Below the pieces are notes generated by a model. That model saw only the letters and a program-made list of their open reading frames with translations, did not search any database and was not told the origin of the DNA. Positions 42,207 through 52,431 of a DNA stretch of 64,000 nucleotides are shown piece after piece. The position numbers and the translations under genes are program-made. The DNA is taken from positions 101,579,383-101,643,382 of the forward strand of contig NC_082596.1 of NCBI RefSeq assembly GCF_030936135.1, given 5' to 3'. Every line of letters begins with the position of its first letter. Position 1 is the stretch's first letter. The stretch comes from Gavia stellata (taxonomy: Eukaryota > Chordata > Aves > Gaviiformes > Gaviidae).

Positions 42207-42599
42207 CATACATATTCATATGTGATGGAAATAAAATCGAGAGAAGAACAAACTTTGCTCTAGCAAAATGTCTTAGATGCAACCATGATCTTTTACCAAA
42301 AAAGGTTGGCATGTTATCATTTGTAACCAAGCTGGCAAACTGGAAATCACAATTCAGCCAAAAAGATCCAGGGGTGGCTACAAAGAGATTCTCAGTTGCT
42401 CTTAAAATATCAGCCCTTGTTTTACAGCTGAGTTTGCTTCCTAAGCTAAAAAAGTCAATATCCACTAAAAAAGGAAGAAAAAAAGCAAGAGAACTAAGTA
42501 AGTTAGCCTGGTTGGATGACAGCTATAGAGAAATATGATGATAGTGTAAATCATGGAGGAGGGAGAGGAGTTACACAGCATGACTCTAAGGGGCATAAA

Positions 42600-42889
42600 T
42601 GGAAGAATGGAGTGAATTTAGGGAAGAGGGTGGCATAGGCTGAGCATCAGAAAACACTTCTTAACAGCAAGATACGACATAAAGTAGAATATTTTTCCAA
42701 CAGAAAGGGAAGTTATTTAAGACTAAATGAGATAAAACACTGGAAAGCACAGCAAAGAACTCATTTGAGGTGTTCAAGAACATGTGGATGAGACATTGTG
42801 GGACATGGTTTAATGGGCATGGTGGTGTTGGTTGATGGTTGGACTTGATGATCTTACAGGTCATTTCCAACTGTAGTGATTCTGTGATT
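42600..42889 (+). mobile_element. CR1 3' UTR fragment
   Basis: GGCTGAGCATCAGAAAACAC near 42.64 kb, ACACTGGAAAGCACAGCAAA near 42.74 kb, TTCAAGAACATGTGGATGAG near 42.77 kb, GGACATGGTTTAATGGGCAT near 42.80 kb, and GGACTTGATGATCTTACAGG near 42.84 kb are the ordered blocks of a CR1 3' UTR. It ends in TGATTCTGTGATTTC, a decayed copy of the terminal octamer repeat. The left edge is uncertain: the preceding 60 bp look CR1-like but cannot be aligned by eye. Confidence 0.88.
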
Positions 42890-45800
42890 TCAGAATTGAT
42901 GAGGTCATGGATGAGAACAGTTAAATCCTGTCTTTCCCACTTCTCATGATTAGGTTTCTCAGTAAGATTTCAGTATAACAAACCACCACAAAGCAAAAAT
43001 ACATTCATTTCTTGTCGGGTTCTTGTCTTGAAAAAGACCTTAAATTTCATCAGCATTAAGGCTAGAAGTGTCATTTGATTTGATGTGACTATTACACACT
43101 GAAATATTTAAGTATATTCATAATTTTAATCCCCTACTAATTCTCTTGCCTATTGCTGTAACACAAAATTATCTTTTTAATTTTGGACTTGTACAGCATT
43201 TTTATTTCAGGCATTTCAAAGTACTTTACCAACATATGTCCACTATCAACATCTTTCAAAATCAATATGGTATGTATCAACATTGCATGTTATTGATCCA
43301 GTTGTTTTCTCACAATTACTGAACTGTCCAGCTACTTAACATGATACATAATTAGCAGGCAACACGATGCCCATGAAATCCTCTGGTGTTGCACATGGCC
43401 ACAGGAAATTAGAAGATTAAAACTGAGGCCAACAAGGAAAACAAAATTCAGTGTTTCTTTTGGCTTGATGCCTGCAGCACCAGCAAAGGTTTAGGAGCAG
43501 TGGTAAAACAAGTATTCCCTTACACAACAAAGTATTACAACAGAAAACCCACTACTGGTATTTCCTCCCCTCCCCCCTTATTACTATTCTTACAGTCTGT
43601 CTTTGAACAATACACAACATTCTGCAATTCAGTTTGGAAAGAGATGGGGTAGCTCACAAGTGACTCAGAGTTTTGTCCTATTTTTTTAATCCCTCTGAAC
43701 TCTTAGGTAGAATTTTGCAAAATGCACAAATAATTTAGGAGCATAGCTGAATTTGAAACATGGAAGTTTCTCCTCCCGATTCAAAAATGTTCTTCTCTAC
43801 AGTGCAACCAACTAAATATATATTTTTTTTTTTAAAAGCAGAGTTATTCAAGGCCTCCTTTTGATACTATGGAATTCTTACTCACTATAGGGAATAGTTA
43901 AATTATAGTTTGTTACATTTGTGACTGAAATACCAAAATTATTGTGATTTATAGTCCTTATTTTAAAGGTCCTACTCTACACTGGGTAGGATCTCACTGC
44001 ACATGACACTGTCCATTAACAACTAAAAGCAGGGAATAAGAGAGAGGAACGGCACTAGAACAGCAGGGAAAAGTTAGCACATTTTCACAAACTAAAAACA
44101 ATAATTAAAAGAGATGGTAATATCACAACAATCAATTATCATTCTGACCCCCAAAGAAAAATAATGAACATGAACAGCAGCATACTAGGAAAGCACATGC
44201 TCTCAAAGTGTTGAGTGCCATGTCATAAAGCTGAAACAGTGTACCACAAGGAACAATTTGGCAATGTACAACAAAACATCTAGTATGTACGAGAGAATAT
44301 AACAGCTGTTTCCTTTCACACCAGTCCACAGTATCTGCAGGTATTTAATCCAAATTCTACACCCCCCTTTTTTTTAGCCACTACATGTTTAAAATATTAA
44401 TAACTGTTCCAGATACTGATACTATTATACCATTCTCAAAGTGCTTATTTACCCTAAGAGATACAGAATGGCAAGGCACAGGCCACCTTCCTTCCTCAGA
44501 CCAAATGCCAAAAGCAAAGACTTCTGTACAAATGAACACCCACCAACCTCCCTCAACAATGATTATATTATCACTGCAATTAAGAAAAACATATCTCTAG
44601 CCCCATCCCCATAAAATGTAACAATAAAACAGCATTGAGTTTTAAAACAGAGAGGCTGGGGGGTAAAAAAAAAATCATCTGCCCATGTCTTGATTGGTCC
44701 TGGCTTGGTGTCTAGATTAAATTCAGGTGTGGATTCCCCCTAGGGAACGAGGCAGCAGTTAATGAAGTGATCATTACTGCTTCCCCATACTTAGGCTCCA
44801 GTGTCACAGGACACAACAGTGGTCATTTGGGCTGTGTCTGTCCTGCAAATTCTCTGCAGGCTTGCAGTGATGCACATAAACAGAAGGCTAGCAGAAGCCC
44901 ATGTACCCCAGTCACACCAGAGGCAATGCCCACTTACTGCAGAATGACAGGACTTCTGAGACCATAATCCATTGCTTCCAAGAAAACACAAAAATAAAAT
45001 ACATAAGAAAATAGTTAATTTTTACAGTCAGCAGCACCAACCCAACTGCACAAAGATGACAAGTTTCTGCTAGAAATTGTTCTTCCTGCCTTGAGTGTAA
45101 TAAAGGTTAAGCCAGGAAAGGGAGGCAAGAGGAAATACTTTTTTCCTTTGGTACGTTTACTTTGCATTTTATAGTACATTGCATGTGCTTATTCTAAACA
45201 TATGAGGCTTCCATGCTTCTTTAAGAGAAAAACCATGGTTATCTAAAAAAATTTTAAAAAGAAAAATCACAAAACTGTCAGGGAGATTCAGAAACAGGAT
45301 TAGCACCTGAGGCTATTTCAAAATCATTTATAATTTCAAATATTAAATCAATAGTGTTCTTGTAAACAAAATTTACTTAATGTGTTTTGCTTTCTTCCCA
45401 GTTACTCTCTCATCTTTTAGAGCTGAAGACCATAGCACCAAAACTTTATTTCTCACAATAACAAAGAGGGCTGTTGTAAAATTAGATGAAATAACTACCA
45501 CACTCATCTACAGAACAATTTCACATAACTTTGCTGAACTCTCAAAGCTAGGTTTTGCTCTGTACATGACAGATCTGTATCTTTTAAGCTGTCTGAGGCC
45601 CACAATTTAAACAAAGGGCAGGGTTGCCATTGCTGCTTGCAGGGAAGATGATAAACCTGCAGACACAAAACAAGAGTTCTGCTTTAACACATATTAAGCA
45701 CTCCAGCCACCAACAGCTGCAACAATGCAGGAGCAGCAGCACCTCAGATGGACTCCACTTCTAGCATGACAAACTGTGTCAACAATATGGCTTGGACTAC

Positions 45801-47259
45801 AAGGAGAATTTGGTCCCACAGGCAACTAAAGAAAATACTTGCTTTACATTTTTCTGTTTGGGTTTCCTGGATGCCAAAAGCTACTCCAAAACACATTGTT
45901 TTGTAACTTACAAGGGAAGGTCTCAGAAACGTGATGCTTATCACAGTGTCTCAGTTCCTTGCATTTTTCTACAAAAATGCAACAATTCCTCTAACGTTTT
46001 GGTTTTGATAAAGACACTATTAAAGAAATCTACTATGTATAGAAAATATTGGTTTCCAGAAACCTAAAAGGGCTGCTAAAATATAGCATACTTGCAAAGA
46101 TAGATTTGAGGTAACTCCATGCATGTCTATATTATTTACACACAGAAGCATAGAACTATTTTAGTTCTATGCAGTAAACTGTAAATTTTATCAGATGTAC
46201 AACTGACCCAAATGATAATACTCTAAGTGTATATACAATAAAATATGAGTTCAATTAGCAGTAGCAATTGAAGCACTTTTACCAGAGACACATAGAATGC
46301 ATATAAACATCTACTATATAAAGAACATACTATGAAGAAAGTAGGAACCATGTAATGATTATAAGTTACATTACTGATAATATTTAAAAATCAGTATTAA
46401 ATACAGCTGGGCATCATATCACTAAGTTACAAAGTAAAGTTAATCCTTAAGTGGCAAATGTTTCAGCAGAAGATGATACAAGATATGCACTGCTTCCAGC
46501 AACAAAAGGATCAAGTATAAACCATAAAAGAGATGCTTAAGTAGAAAAAGAGCCCCAGCTGCACAGCAGAAAAGAATAAACCCCCATATTTAGCAAATAA
46601 ACAGGCAGAACCTACTTTTTTAATGGTTCAGGTAACCTGTTGTGCTGTAGGCTGTATAATACATAGACATTGTGTACACTGATTCATGCGTGAGTACTGC
46701 TCTCTTCAAGGCCAGCTTCAACATATGTATGCCTATGTGTTAAATACACATGAGGTTCAACAGCTATTCACTTTCTAAAAACTTGCACAAATGGGGAACC
46801 TTAGAGGAGGACACTAATCAAAATCTATGTAGTCATTCCTCAGGGTTGTGGAAAAAAAGCAAGAAAAACAGTAAATGGAGATTTCTCATAGAAAATAAAA
46901 GCACATAGGCAAGAAATCCTTGCTAACCTCCTTCAGACTCCCACTACTTAACTTAAACAGTACCCAAACTATAACTATACAGATCAAGTTAGTGTAAATA
47001 ACAGAATTCAACTTAAAACAGGATACTGAAAGAGGAACAACTCACACATCTTCGTAGCCCATCAGACCCTCATACACCAGCACAGGTGACCACTCACTGC
47101 AAACTTATATAGCCATTGATGCCATCACCAAACACACACCACCTGTTGCTTGTTTCCAGGCCCTATACCAAGCCCACCTTGCCAGCAACCACCTCCCCTT
47201 ACAACACACCAACAAAACAACTATGGGTGCACCCAACTATGCTACTATCACCGACCAGG
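42890..47259. other. Intronic AT-rich DNA upstream of the CpG island, no gene seen
   Basis: Unique AT-rich sequence with the 11-bp hairpin at 46.15 kb. Over the last 200 bp, C+A content rises toward the island. No open frame resembles a known protein. Confidence 0.6.
46148..46172. repeat. Perfect 11-bp hairpin
   Basis: GCATAGAACTA (46148-46158) and TAGTTCTATGC (46162-46172) are exact reverse complements around a TTT loop. There is no T-run of terminator type and no gene boundary nearby, so no role is evident. Confidence 0.85.
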
Positions 47260-47662
47260 TTATTCGAACGCTGGTTTTCCTTTTACTCAGGCCTTCCCCG
47301 CCCTGGCCCTGCCAGCGCTTGGGCCGTTCACAGCCGCAACGACCGAGCCCGACAGGACGCCCCGCGGGGACGGGGTGGCAGCGCTTCAGGGCAGGCCGAG
47401 ACTCCAGCAGTAACTTCACGGCGGAGCTACACCACCTGCGGCGTCGGACAGGGCCGAGCCGGTGGGACCGCACAAGCCTGGGACTGGCCCCGAGCCCTCC
47501 GCGCGGAAACGCCGCCCCTCAGGGCTGCCTCAGCCGTGGAGCCTTTTTCCCCGCGGCGCTGAGGCCGCGTCCTCGCCCCCACCCCCGCCTGGGGCCTTGC
47601 GCTGGGCCCAGGCCGGGCCGCGGCCACTGCCTCTCCGCTCGGCGGGCCGCGCCGCCACTCAC

Positions 47663-47850
47663 CGCCAGGCCGTGCGCTTCCGCTCCTGCCGCCGCCGCGG
47701 CTGCCCCCGCCCCTGCCTGCCTGCCGCGGAGGCGCGCAGAGAGGCCGGCGCGGGTGGCGGGAGGCGGCTCCGAGGGCCGGCGCGGCCCCGGGCGCTGCGG
47801 GAGGGGGGAAAGGGGCCTCGCCGCGGGAGGACCCGCTTGGTGTCGGCAAC
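47663..47850 (-). other. FARS2: Putative FARS2 non-coding exon 1 (5' end undefined)
   Basis: FARS2 is the mitochondrial phenylalanyl-tRNA synthetase. In human it lies head-to-head with LYRM4 and, as I recall, its first exon is non-coding. On the minus strand here a strong donor is seen: exon ...GGCG, then GTGAGTGG, the intron starting at 47662. The stretch just before it contains a CGGAAG ETS-type motif (minus strand, 47677-47682) and many GC boxes but no TATA box. The right boundary given is only the limit set by the LYRM4 start codon; the true start site is somewhere inside. No FARS2 protein sequence is present, so the name rests on conserved synteny plus the donor. It could instead be an unrelated antisense transcript. 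Confidence 0.55.
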
Positions 47851-47936
47851 ATGGCAGCGTCCAGCCGGGCCCAGGTGCTGCGGTTGTACCGGGCCCTGCT
47901 GCGGGAGAGCCAGCGCTTCGGCGGCTACAACTACAG
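47851..47936 (+). CDS. LYRM4: LYRM4 (ISD11) coding exon 1, partial gene
   Basis: LYRM4/ISD11 is a small LYR-family protein of the mitochondrial matrix. It binds and stabilises the cysteine desulfurase NFS1, together with acyl carrier protein, for iron-sulfur cluster assembly. This exon gives 28 codons beginning [10 protein letters not shown] and ending RFGGYNY, with the LYR tripeptide at residues 12-14. That closely matches the N-terminus of vertebrate LYRM4 as I remember it. The exon ends in two bases (AG) of a split arginine codon, followed by a GT donor at 47937, the same boundary as in mammals. The ATG has a good initiation context (A at -3, G at +4) and lies in a CpG island. The full protein is about 91 residues; the other roughly two thirds (exons 2 and 3) are not in this window. 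The first exon identity is nearly certain; transcript ends are not visible. Confidence 0.95.
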
Positions 47937-50894
47937 GTGCGCTGCCGGCCTGGGCGGGGATGGGCTCCGGGGCGCGCAGCGGCCCCGACCTCACTTCTCC
48001 CCGCGAAGGCGTGGGGCTAACGGGAGCGAGGTGTGGGGGGAGGCGTCGGTGTCGTTTGGGGCTGGGCAGGGGCCGCCTGAGGGGCTCGGTTTGGGCGGGC
48101 GCAGGGGAGCTGCGACTTCCGGGGACCCCGCGGAAGAGCGGGCGGCTGCCCAGGCCGAGCCCTTCCCTGCGGGCGGGAGCGAGAGCGGGCCGGGCCGCGA
48201 CGGGGAGCCGGGGCCTGACTCGGGGCGTAGGGGAGGGTGAGCCCCCGCTCCCTGTGCTCCTCCTTGTGCCTGGCCGCGGGCTGCCTCAAAAGCACCTGGT
48301 TATGGGCCTTCCCTGTTCTAGGAGGAAAGGGCAGGACAGAGATTGTTCCAGCCTGGAAAAGCTTGTGTCTGGTCTGGATGCTGCCCTTCTAGCAGGGAGG
48401 AGCCGGGGACAGGTTGCTGCCCTGGTTGTGCTGGAGGAGGCTGGCTTCCTTGCCAAACCGGGGCACCATGTGCTGTGCGGTGAGGGAGCAGGGCTCGCTC
48501 GTCCCGCTGCACAGGGTGCCATGCTGCATGGCTGGCTGCCTTCTCTGGCTGTTGGTGAAAGATGTGAACTGTATTTTTGGCAAAGGGTATGCCTGCCTGC
48601 GTGCTACAGGCATAGGCCTGGTCTCTATTAGATATCTGCTGCATTCACAGGGGGCTACCACTGGCAAAATTGTATTACCCACTGGTAGTTTGTTCACTTT
48701 ACCGCTCAGCTGGACCACAGGCAGAGACATGTAAGCTACCTTTCCTGTGAATCATCTCCAGCCTGTCCAGAATTGGGAACTGAAGGCTTTGAACTCGCAT
48801 AACCACGATGAGCTCTGCATTCTTCAAGGCATAAGTATTCCCCAAACCTCATGTATGAGGAAGTGCCCGGAGAAGAAAGGCTGTGGGGCTACAACTGAGC
48901 TGGAGCTAAGAAACCTTCATTGCTAACTCCATGCAGCAGCATGTGTGTGCATCATGTTCCCCTTCTCCTTTAGTTCCCCTGCTATCATGGCTTCCCACTG
49001 CTTTTTGCTGTCCTGAGTATCCCAGCTTGCTGTTATTCTGGCTAACAAAGAAAGGATTGTATATAATGGGGCTGGCTTGAGGCCTGTAAGATGAGCAGTT
49101 GGTGAACAGTTGAATGTAGCTCCCATTTGGGCCACAGCGTGTTTTCAGTGATGGGTTTGTGCTGGGGGGTGATCAGTGAGGAAGCTGAGTTCACAGCAGT
49201 GGGAGGAAGCAAGCCAGCACCACCTCACGGTGGTTGCACCAGTAATTGGTCATACCAGCCTCGCAGACCACGTGTGGACCCTCCTCTGCCCAGGCCTTGC
49301 TGATGGACCACAGGGGACTTGGGAAATTATTGTCATCTCTTCTCTATAAACCTTACCTGGAGCCCAGCCCCTCTCCCCAGGTCCCCCCAAAATGAGGTAT
49401 GTACCTGGGGGGTCTTGAGTGTATGGAAATTTAGGCATGCAGCTCAAAGGCAAGGCTAACTGTCAGACAACAACAGGTGCACCAGTGAGTTTTCTGCTTA
49501 ACACAATGTAAAACTTTGTGTTCTGTTGCTTTTAATGTTTTTATAATAGCAAATTTTAAAGGATAGAAATCATGAGATAGGTGTTTACCTTGGATATCTG
49601 ACTTTTTGACACCATATCATGGTGCAAGTTTTCCCTTTCCTCAAAGGAAAGATCTCGGGTTTTGATGGGCCTGTCCTTAGATACTATAAAATCAGCAACT
49701 GTATAAAATCTTCTGCTGTATACACATTTGTGAGCACTGAAAGCAATAGCAGTTTCTAGTAAGAAACGATCAGCAGCTATTATATGTAAAGATCTGCTGG
49801 GACCACAACAACAGTTCTGCCTTGGTGTTTATGCCACACCCATAGCTAAAATGGACACCCCACTAGCTTCTTCCATGCCAAGATAAGCAGTCCTGCTGTG
49901 TCCTCAGGGCTGCTGTAATGTGATATGGTAATACCCTGGAGTAAACCTAATGACTTTGTAAAGAACCAACTTGTAGCAAAGTAGAAAGTATTAAAGATTA
50001 ATCTTATTGATTCATGATTTCAGTTAGAGAATTTCAGAATATTTTATTATTGCAAACAGTGCATATTTGTAAATGTTCCTCTGGAGTATGATCAGCTGGT
50101 TATTGTCTTCTTATTTGCTTGCTGTGCTGTTTCTCTTAAACATATAGATTGTGATGGAAAATTCAATATTTTTGTTTTGTGACTTTCCTAGTAAATATAT
50201 TCTATATGTCATCTGGTAGTACCAAATTTCTTTTACCACCCAAAAGAACTTTTAGTGCCATAACTGTGAAGAATAACATTCATGTCTTAAACTAACTGAG
50301 GTCACCACTGACAGCCTTCAAAATAACAACACACAGGAGCATCTCCAGAGTCCTGCAGTAAATGTTATGGAGTGTTTAGAGGCCCAGATGGGTAGGCTGG
50401 ATTTTAACATCCGGGAGAGAGAATTTAGTAGACAGTAATTTCATGTCTGCCCTTCTGCCCTATTACCCATGCAGACCATCTGAGGAAGGAAGAATGATTT
50501 GTACTGGAGGAAAATCAATATGCGAAGAGGGAATATGTTAGGTTTTGAGTTTAAAAGGTGGTTCTTTATGAGCGTATTGTTTTTTTCTGCTTGGTTGACA
50601 AAAAGTAGATTCTCTGATGGTTTATAACATGTCAGATTACAGTCTCAACTAAATTGATTTAAGGGATAATTTCTAAATAGAATTTCATTTGTGATTTAAA
50701 TAATGGGTTTATGTTGTGTCTCTTTTTTGTTAAAGAAAACAAAAGAGTTTATAAACTGTTAAAACGCATCTAGTTGCAAATGAGGATAATCTGAACTTTA
50801 AAGTTTCTTGTTTAACCTGACTGAAGCTCAGTGGTCAAAATACGCAGGAATCTAGTGGAAGAGCATTTTCTCTAGAAGGATAGCACAGGACTGG

Positions 50895-51050
50895 AGCATG
50901 TCGTCCTGAGAGATTTTGACATCTCCATTTTTGAAGGTTTTCATGACAGGTTTAACTGAACAGCACCATGGCTGACCTGACCTTGTTGCAGATAGGCCTA
51001 CTTCAAGTGGGAGGTTGGCTTGGATAAGCTCCAGAGAGTCTAGCTAACCA
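50895..51050 (+). mobile_element. Old CR1 3' UTR fragment in LYRM4 intron 1
   Basis: ATCTCCATTTTTGAAGGTTT followed by TCATGACAGGTTTAACTGAA, then GCTGACCTGACCTTGTTGCA and GGGAGGTTGGCTTGGATAAG, corresponds in order to the CR1 3' UTR blocks for 'gaggttttcaagac', the 'ctgacctcag' block and 'ggaggttggactagatgac'. The terminal octamers are not recognisable. Divergence is higher than in the copy at 51.7 kb. Confidence 0.65.
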
Positions 51051-51674
51051 ACACCAGTATGGTTTTCAGGTCCCCAGCCTTCCTTGGCCTGTAAAGATAC
51101 TAACACTGGCTAGTATGTTCTGTGAAACATCATGTGACATGCTTCCGGCTGGTCTCCTTTCTGATTCTTTAATTTCTTGTAGTTACGAGCAATATCAGAA
51201 GCTTTAAGTCTCTCTGTTGGAATTTTTCTGCAAATAATTTCTTTGTTTTTTAAGGTATTTCTTGACTTATTGTATATTTGTTTCAGTTATCCGTTATGTT
51301 CTCTGTTAACCGGTGGATGTTGCGTTTTTATTTATAGATACATTTTTTCTTGTCTGTGTAAATTGCATTTTAATGGAACTTGATTTTTCTGTTAGAATAT
51401 GCAATATTATTTGATTGATTAATAAAACTATCCAGAATATAGAAGAATTAGGGAAGGAAATTTGTCAAAACAGGTTTTGCATTGGAAACAAGTTAATTGA
51501 ATGCATGCGGTTTCATCTGAGAGATGTCCTTCAAGATTTTAAAACTAGTAAATCTGATTTTTGCAACTCTCTGCTAACCTAAGAACAAAACCAAGCAAAA
51601 TAAGTCATACTATTTTTTCAGTGCCACTTGCTTTTTCTGCTTTGAATTACATAGTTGTTGATCTGATTTTAAGG

Positions 51675-52431
51675 AGTCATAGAACCGTAGAACAGCCCAG
51701 GTTGGAAAGGACCTCCGAAGATCATCTGATCCAACTTTTCATGGGAAAGGGAGCCTAGATGAGATTATCTAGCACCCTGTCCAGTCACATCTTGAAAACC
51801 TCCAGTGATCGGGACTCTACAACGTCCCTAAGGAGGTTGCTCCAGTGATTAATTGTTCTTTCTTATGTCCAGGTGAAATTCCTCCCAGTGCAACTTGTAC
51901 CCATTGCCCCTTGTCCTCTCCATGTGGCTCCTTGTGAAGAGAGAGCCTCCATCCTCTTTGTAGCTGCCCTTTAAGTACTGGAAAGCTGTGATGAGATCCC
52001 CCTGAGCCTTCTCTTCTCCGGGTAGAAGAGACCTAACTCCTTCAGGCTTTCATCACAGGGCAGGTTCTCCAGCCCTTTGATTATCTTTGTGGCCCTCCTT
52101 TGGACCTCTCCAGTCTGTCCACATCTTTCTTGAATCGTGGGGATCAGAACTGGTCACAGTACTCCAGGTGCAGCCTGACAAGCGCTGGGTAGAGTGGGAT
52201 GATCACATATCTGTCTCTGCTAATAATGCCCCTGTGGATGCAGCCCAGGATCCGATTTGCCTTTGCTGCAGTGGCACACTGCTGACTCCCGTTCAGCTTG
52301 CTGTCCACTGGGACCCCCAGGTCTCTTTTGGAAAGGCTGCTCCCCAGCCACACGGATCCTAGCCTGCGCTGGGCTCTTTGTTTATGTCCTCCCAGGTGCA
52401 GGACCTTGCACTTGTCTTTGTTAAACTTCAT
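51675..52431 (-). mobile_element. CR1 LINE, 5'-truncated, 3' end of ORF2 plus 3' UTR
   Basis: On the minus strand a 95-codon open frame (52431 to 52144, starting MKFNKDKCKVLHLGG) is the C-terminal part of CR1 ORF2. It includes SSLSKRDLGVPVDSKLNGSQ, NRILGCI and the PLYPALVRLHLEYC block. The homologous frame continues a little further and then stops, followed by a long, well kept 3' UTR with the usual 'cagcttcctcctgagaa'-type blocks. The 3' tip at 51675-51690 is TCATAGAACCGTAGAA, the reverse of the terminal repeat. The catalytic domain is missing. Better preservation than the other copies suggests a younger insertion, antisense to LYRM4. Confidence 0.93.

Larger units (their letters stand above)
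30926..42599. other. Intronic AT-rich DNA, no gene seen
   Basis: Eleven kilobases between two CR1 3' ends with only short frames and simple repeats (40.62-40.80 kb and 42.16 kb). No tRNA, exon or mobile element could be supported by eye. Confidence 0.6.
1..47662 (-). other. FARS2: Inferred FARS2 intron 1 (runs off the left end)
   Basis: The region downstream of the minus-strand donor at 47662 has no minus-strand exon resembling FARS2. The first coding exon of that gene is large in mammals (several hundred bp, well over 100 residues), and no open frame of that size or character exists here on the minus strand. The first intron is about 100 kb in human, so an intron of over 47 kb in a bird is plausible. 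The contents are AT-rich unique DNA plus the retroelements listed separately. The assignment is inferred from synteny. Confidence 0.6.
47260..48260. promoter_or_regulatory. CpG island, likely LYRM4/FARS2 bidirectional promoter
   Basis: G+C and CpG density rise abruptly near 47.26 kb and fall again near 48.25 kb, in sharp contrast with AT-rich flanks. The island contains the LYRM4 start codon and, within 200 bp on the other strand, a consensus splice donor. There is no TATA box near either gene. Visible motifs are repeated GC boxes, an ETS-type CTTCCG at 47677-47682, and AACATGGCAGC across the LYRM4 start (47848-47858), which resembles a YY1 site. A TATA-less GC-rich promoter of this kind is typical of housekeeping mitochondrial genes. 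Exact transcription starts cannot be read from sequence. Confidence 0.85.

Noticed and set aside
42176..42538. 120-codon plus-strand frame with a lysine-rich end, just upstream of a CR1 tail
   Set aside because: I considered a captured gene piece or CR1 coding remnant. It matches neither CR1 ORF2 nor any protein I know, and it begins in a tandem repeat.
1..47662. Search for a FARS2 coding exon on the minus strand
   Set aside because: No frame with synthetase-like sequence or of the expected size was seen; FARS2 coding exons must lie beyond the left end.
47223..48631. Long GC-rich open frames (265 and 389 codons, plus; several over 100 codons, minus) across the CpG island
   Set aside because: They are proline/arginine/alanine-rich frames created by the lack of AT-rich stop codons in an island. 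They overlap each other in different frames and run through the LYRM4 exon and its splice donor.
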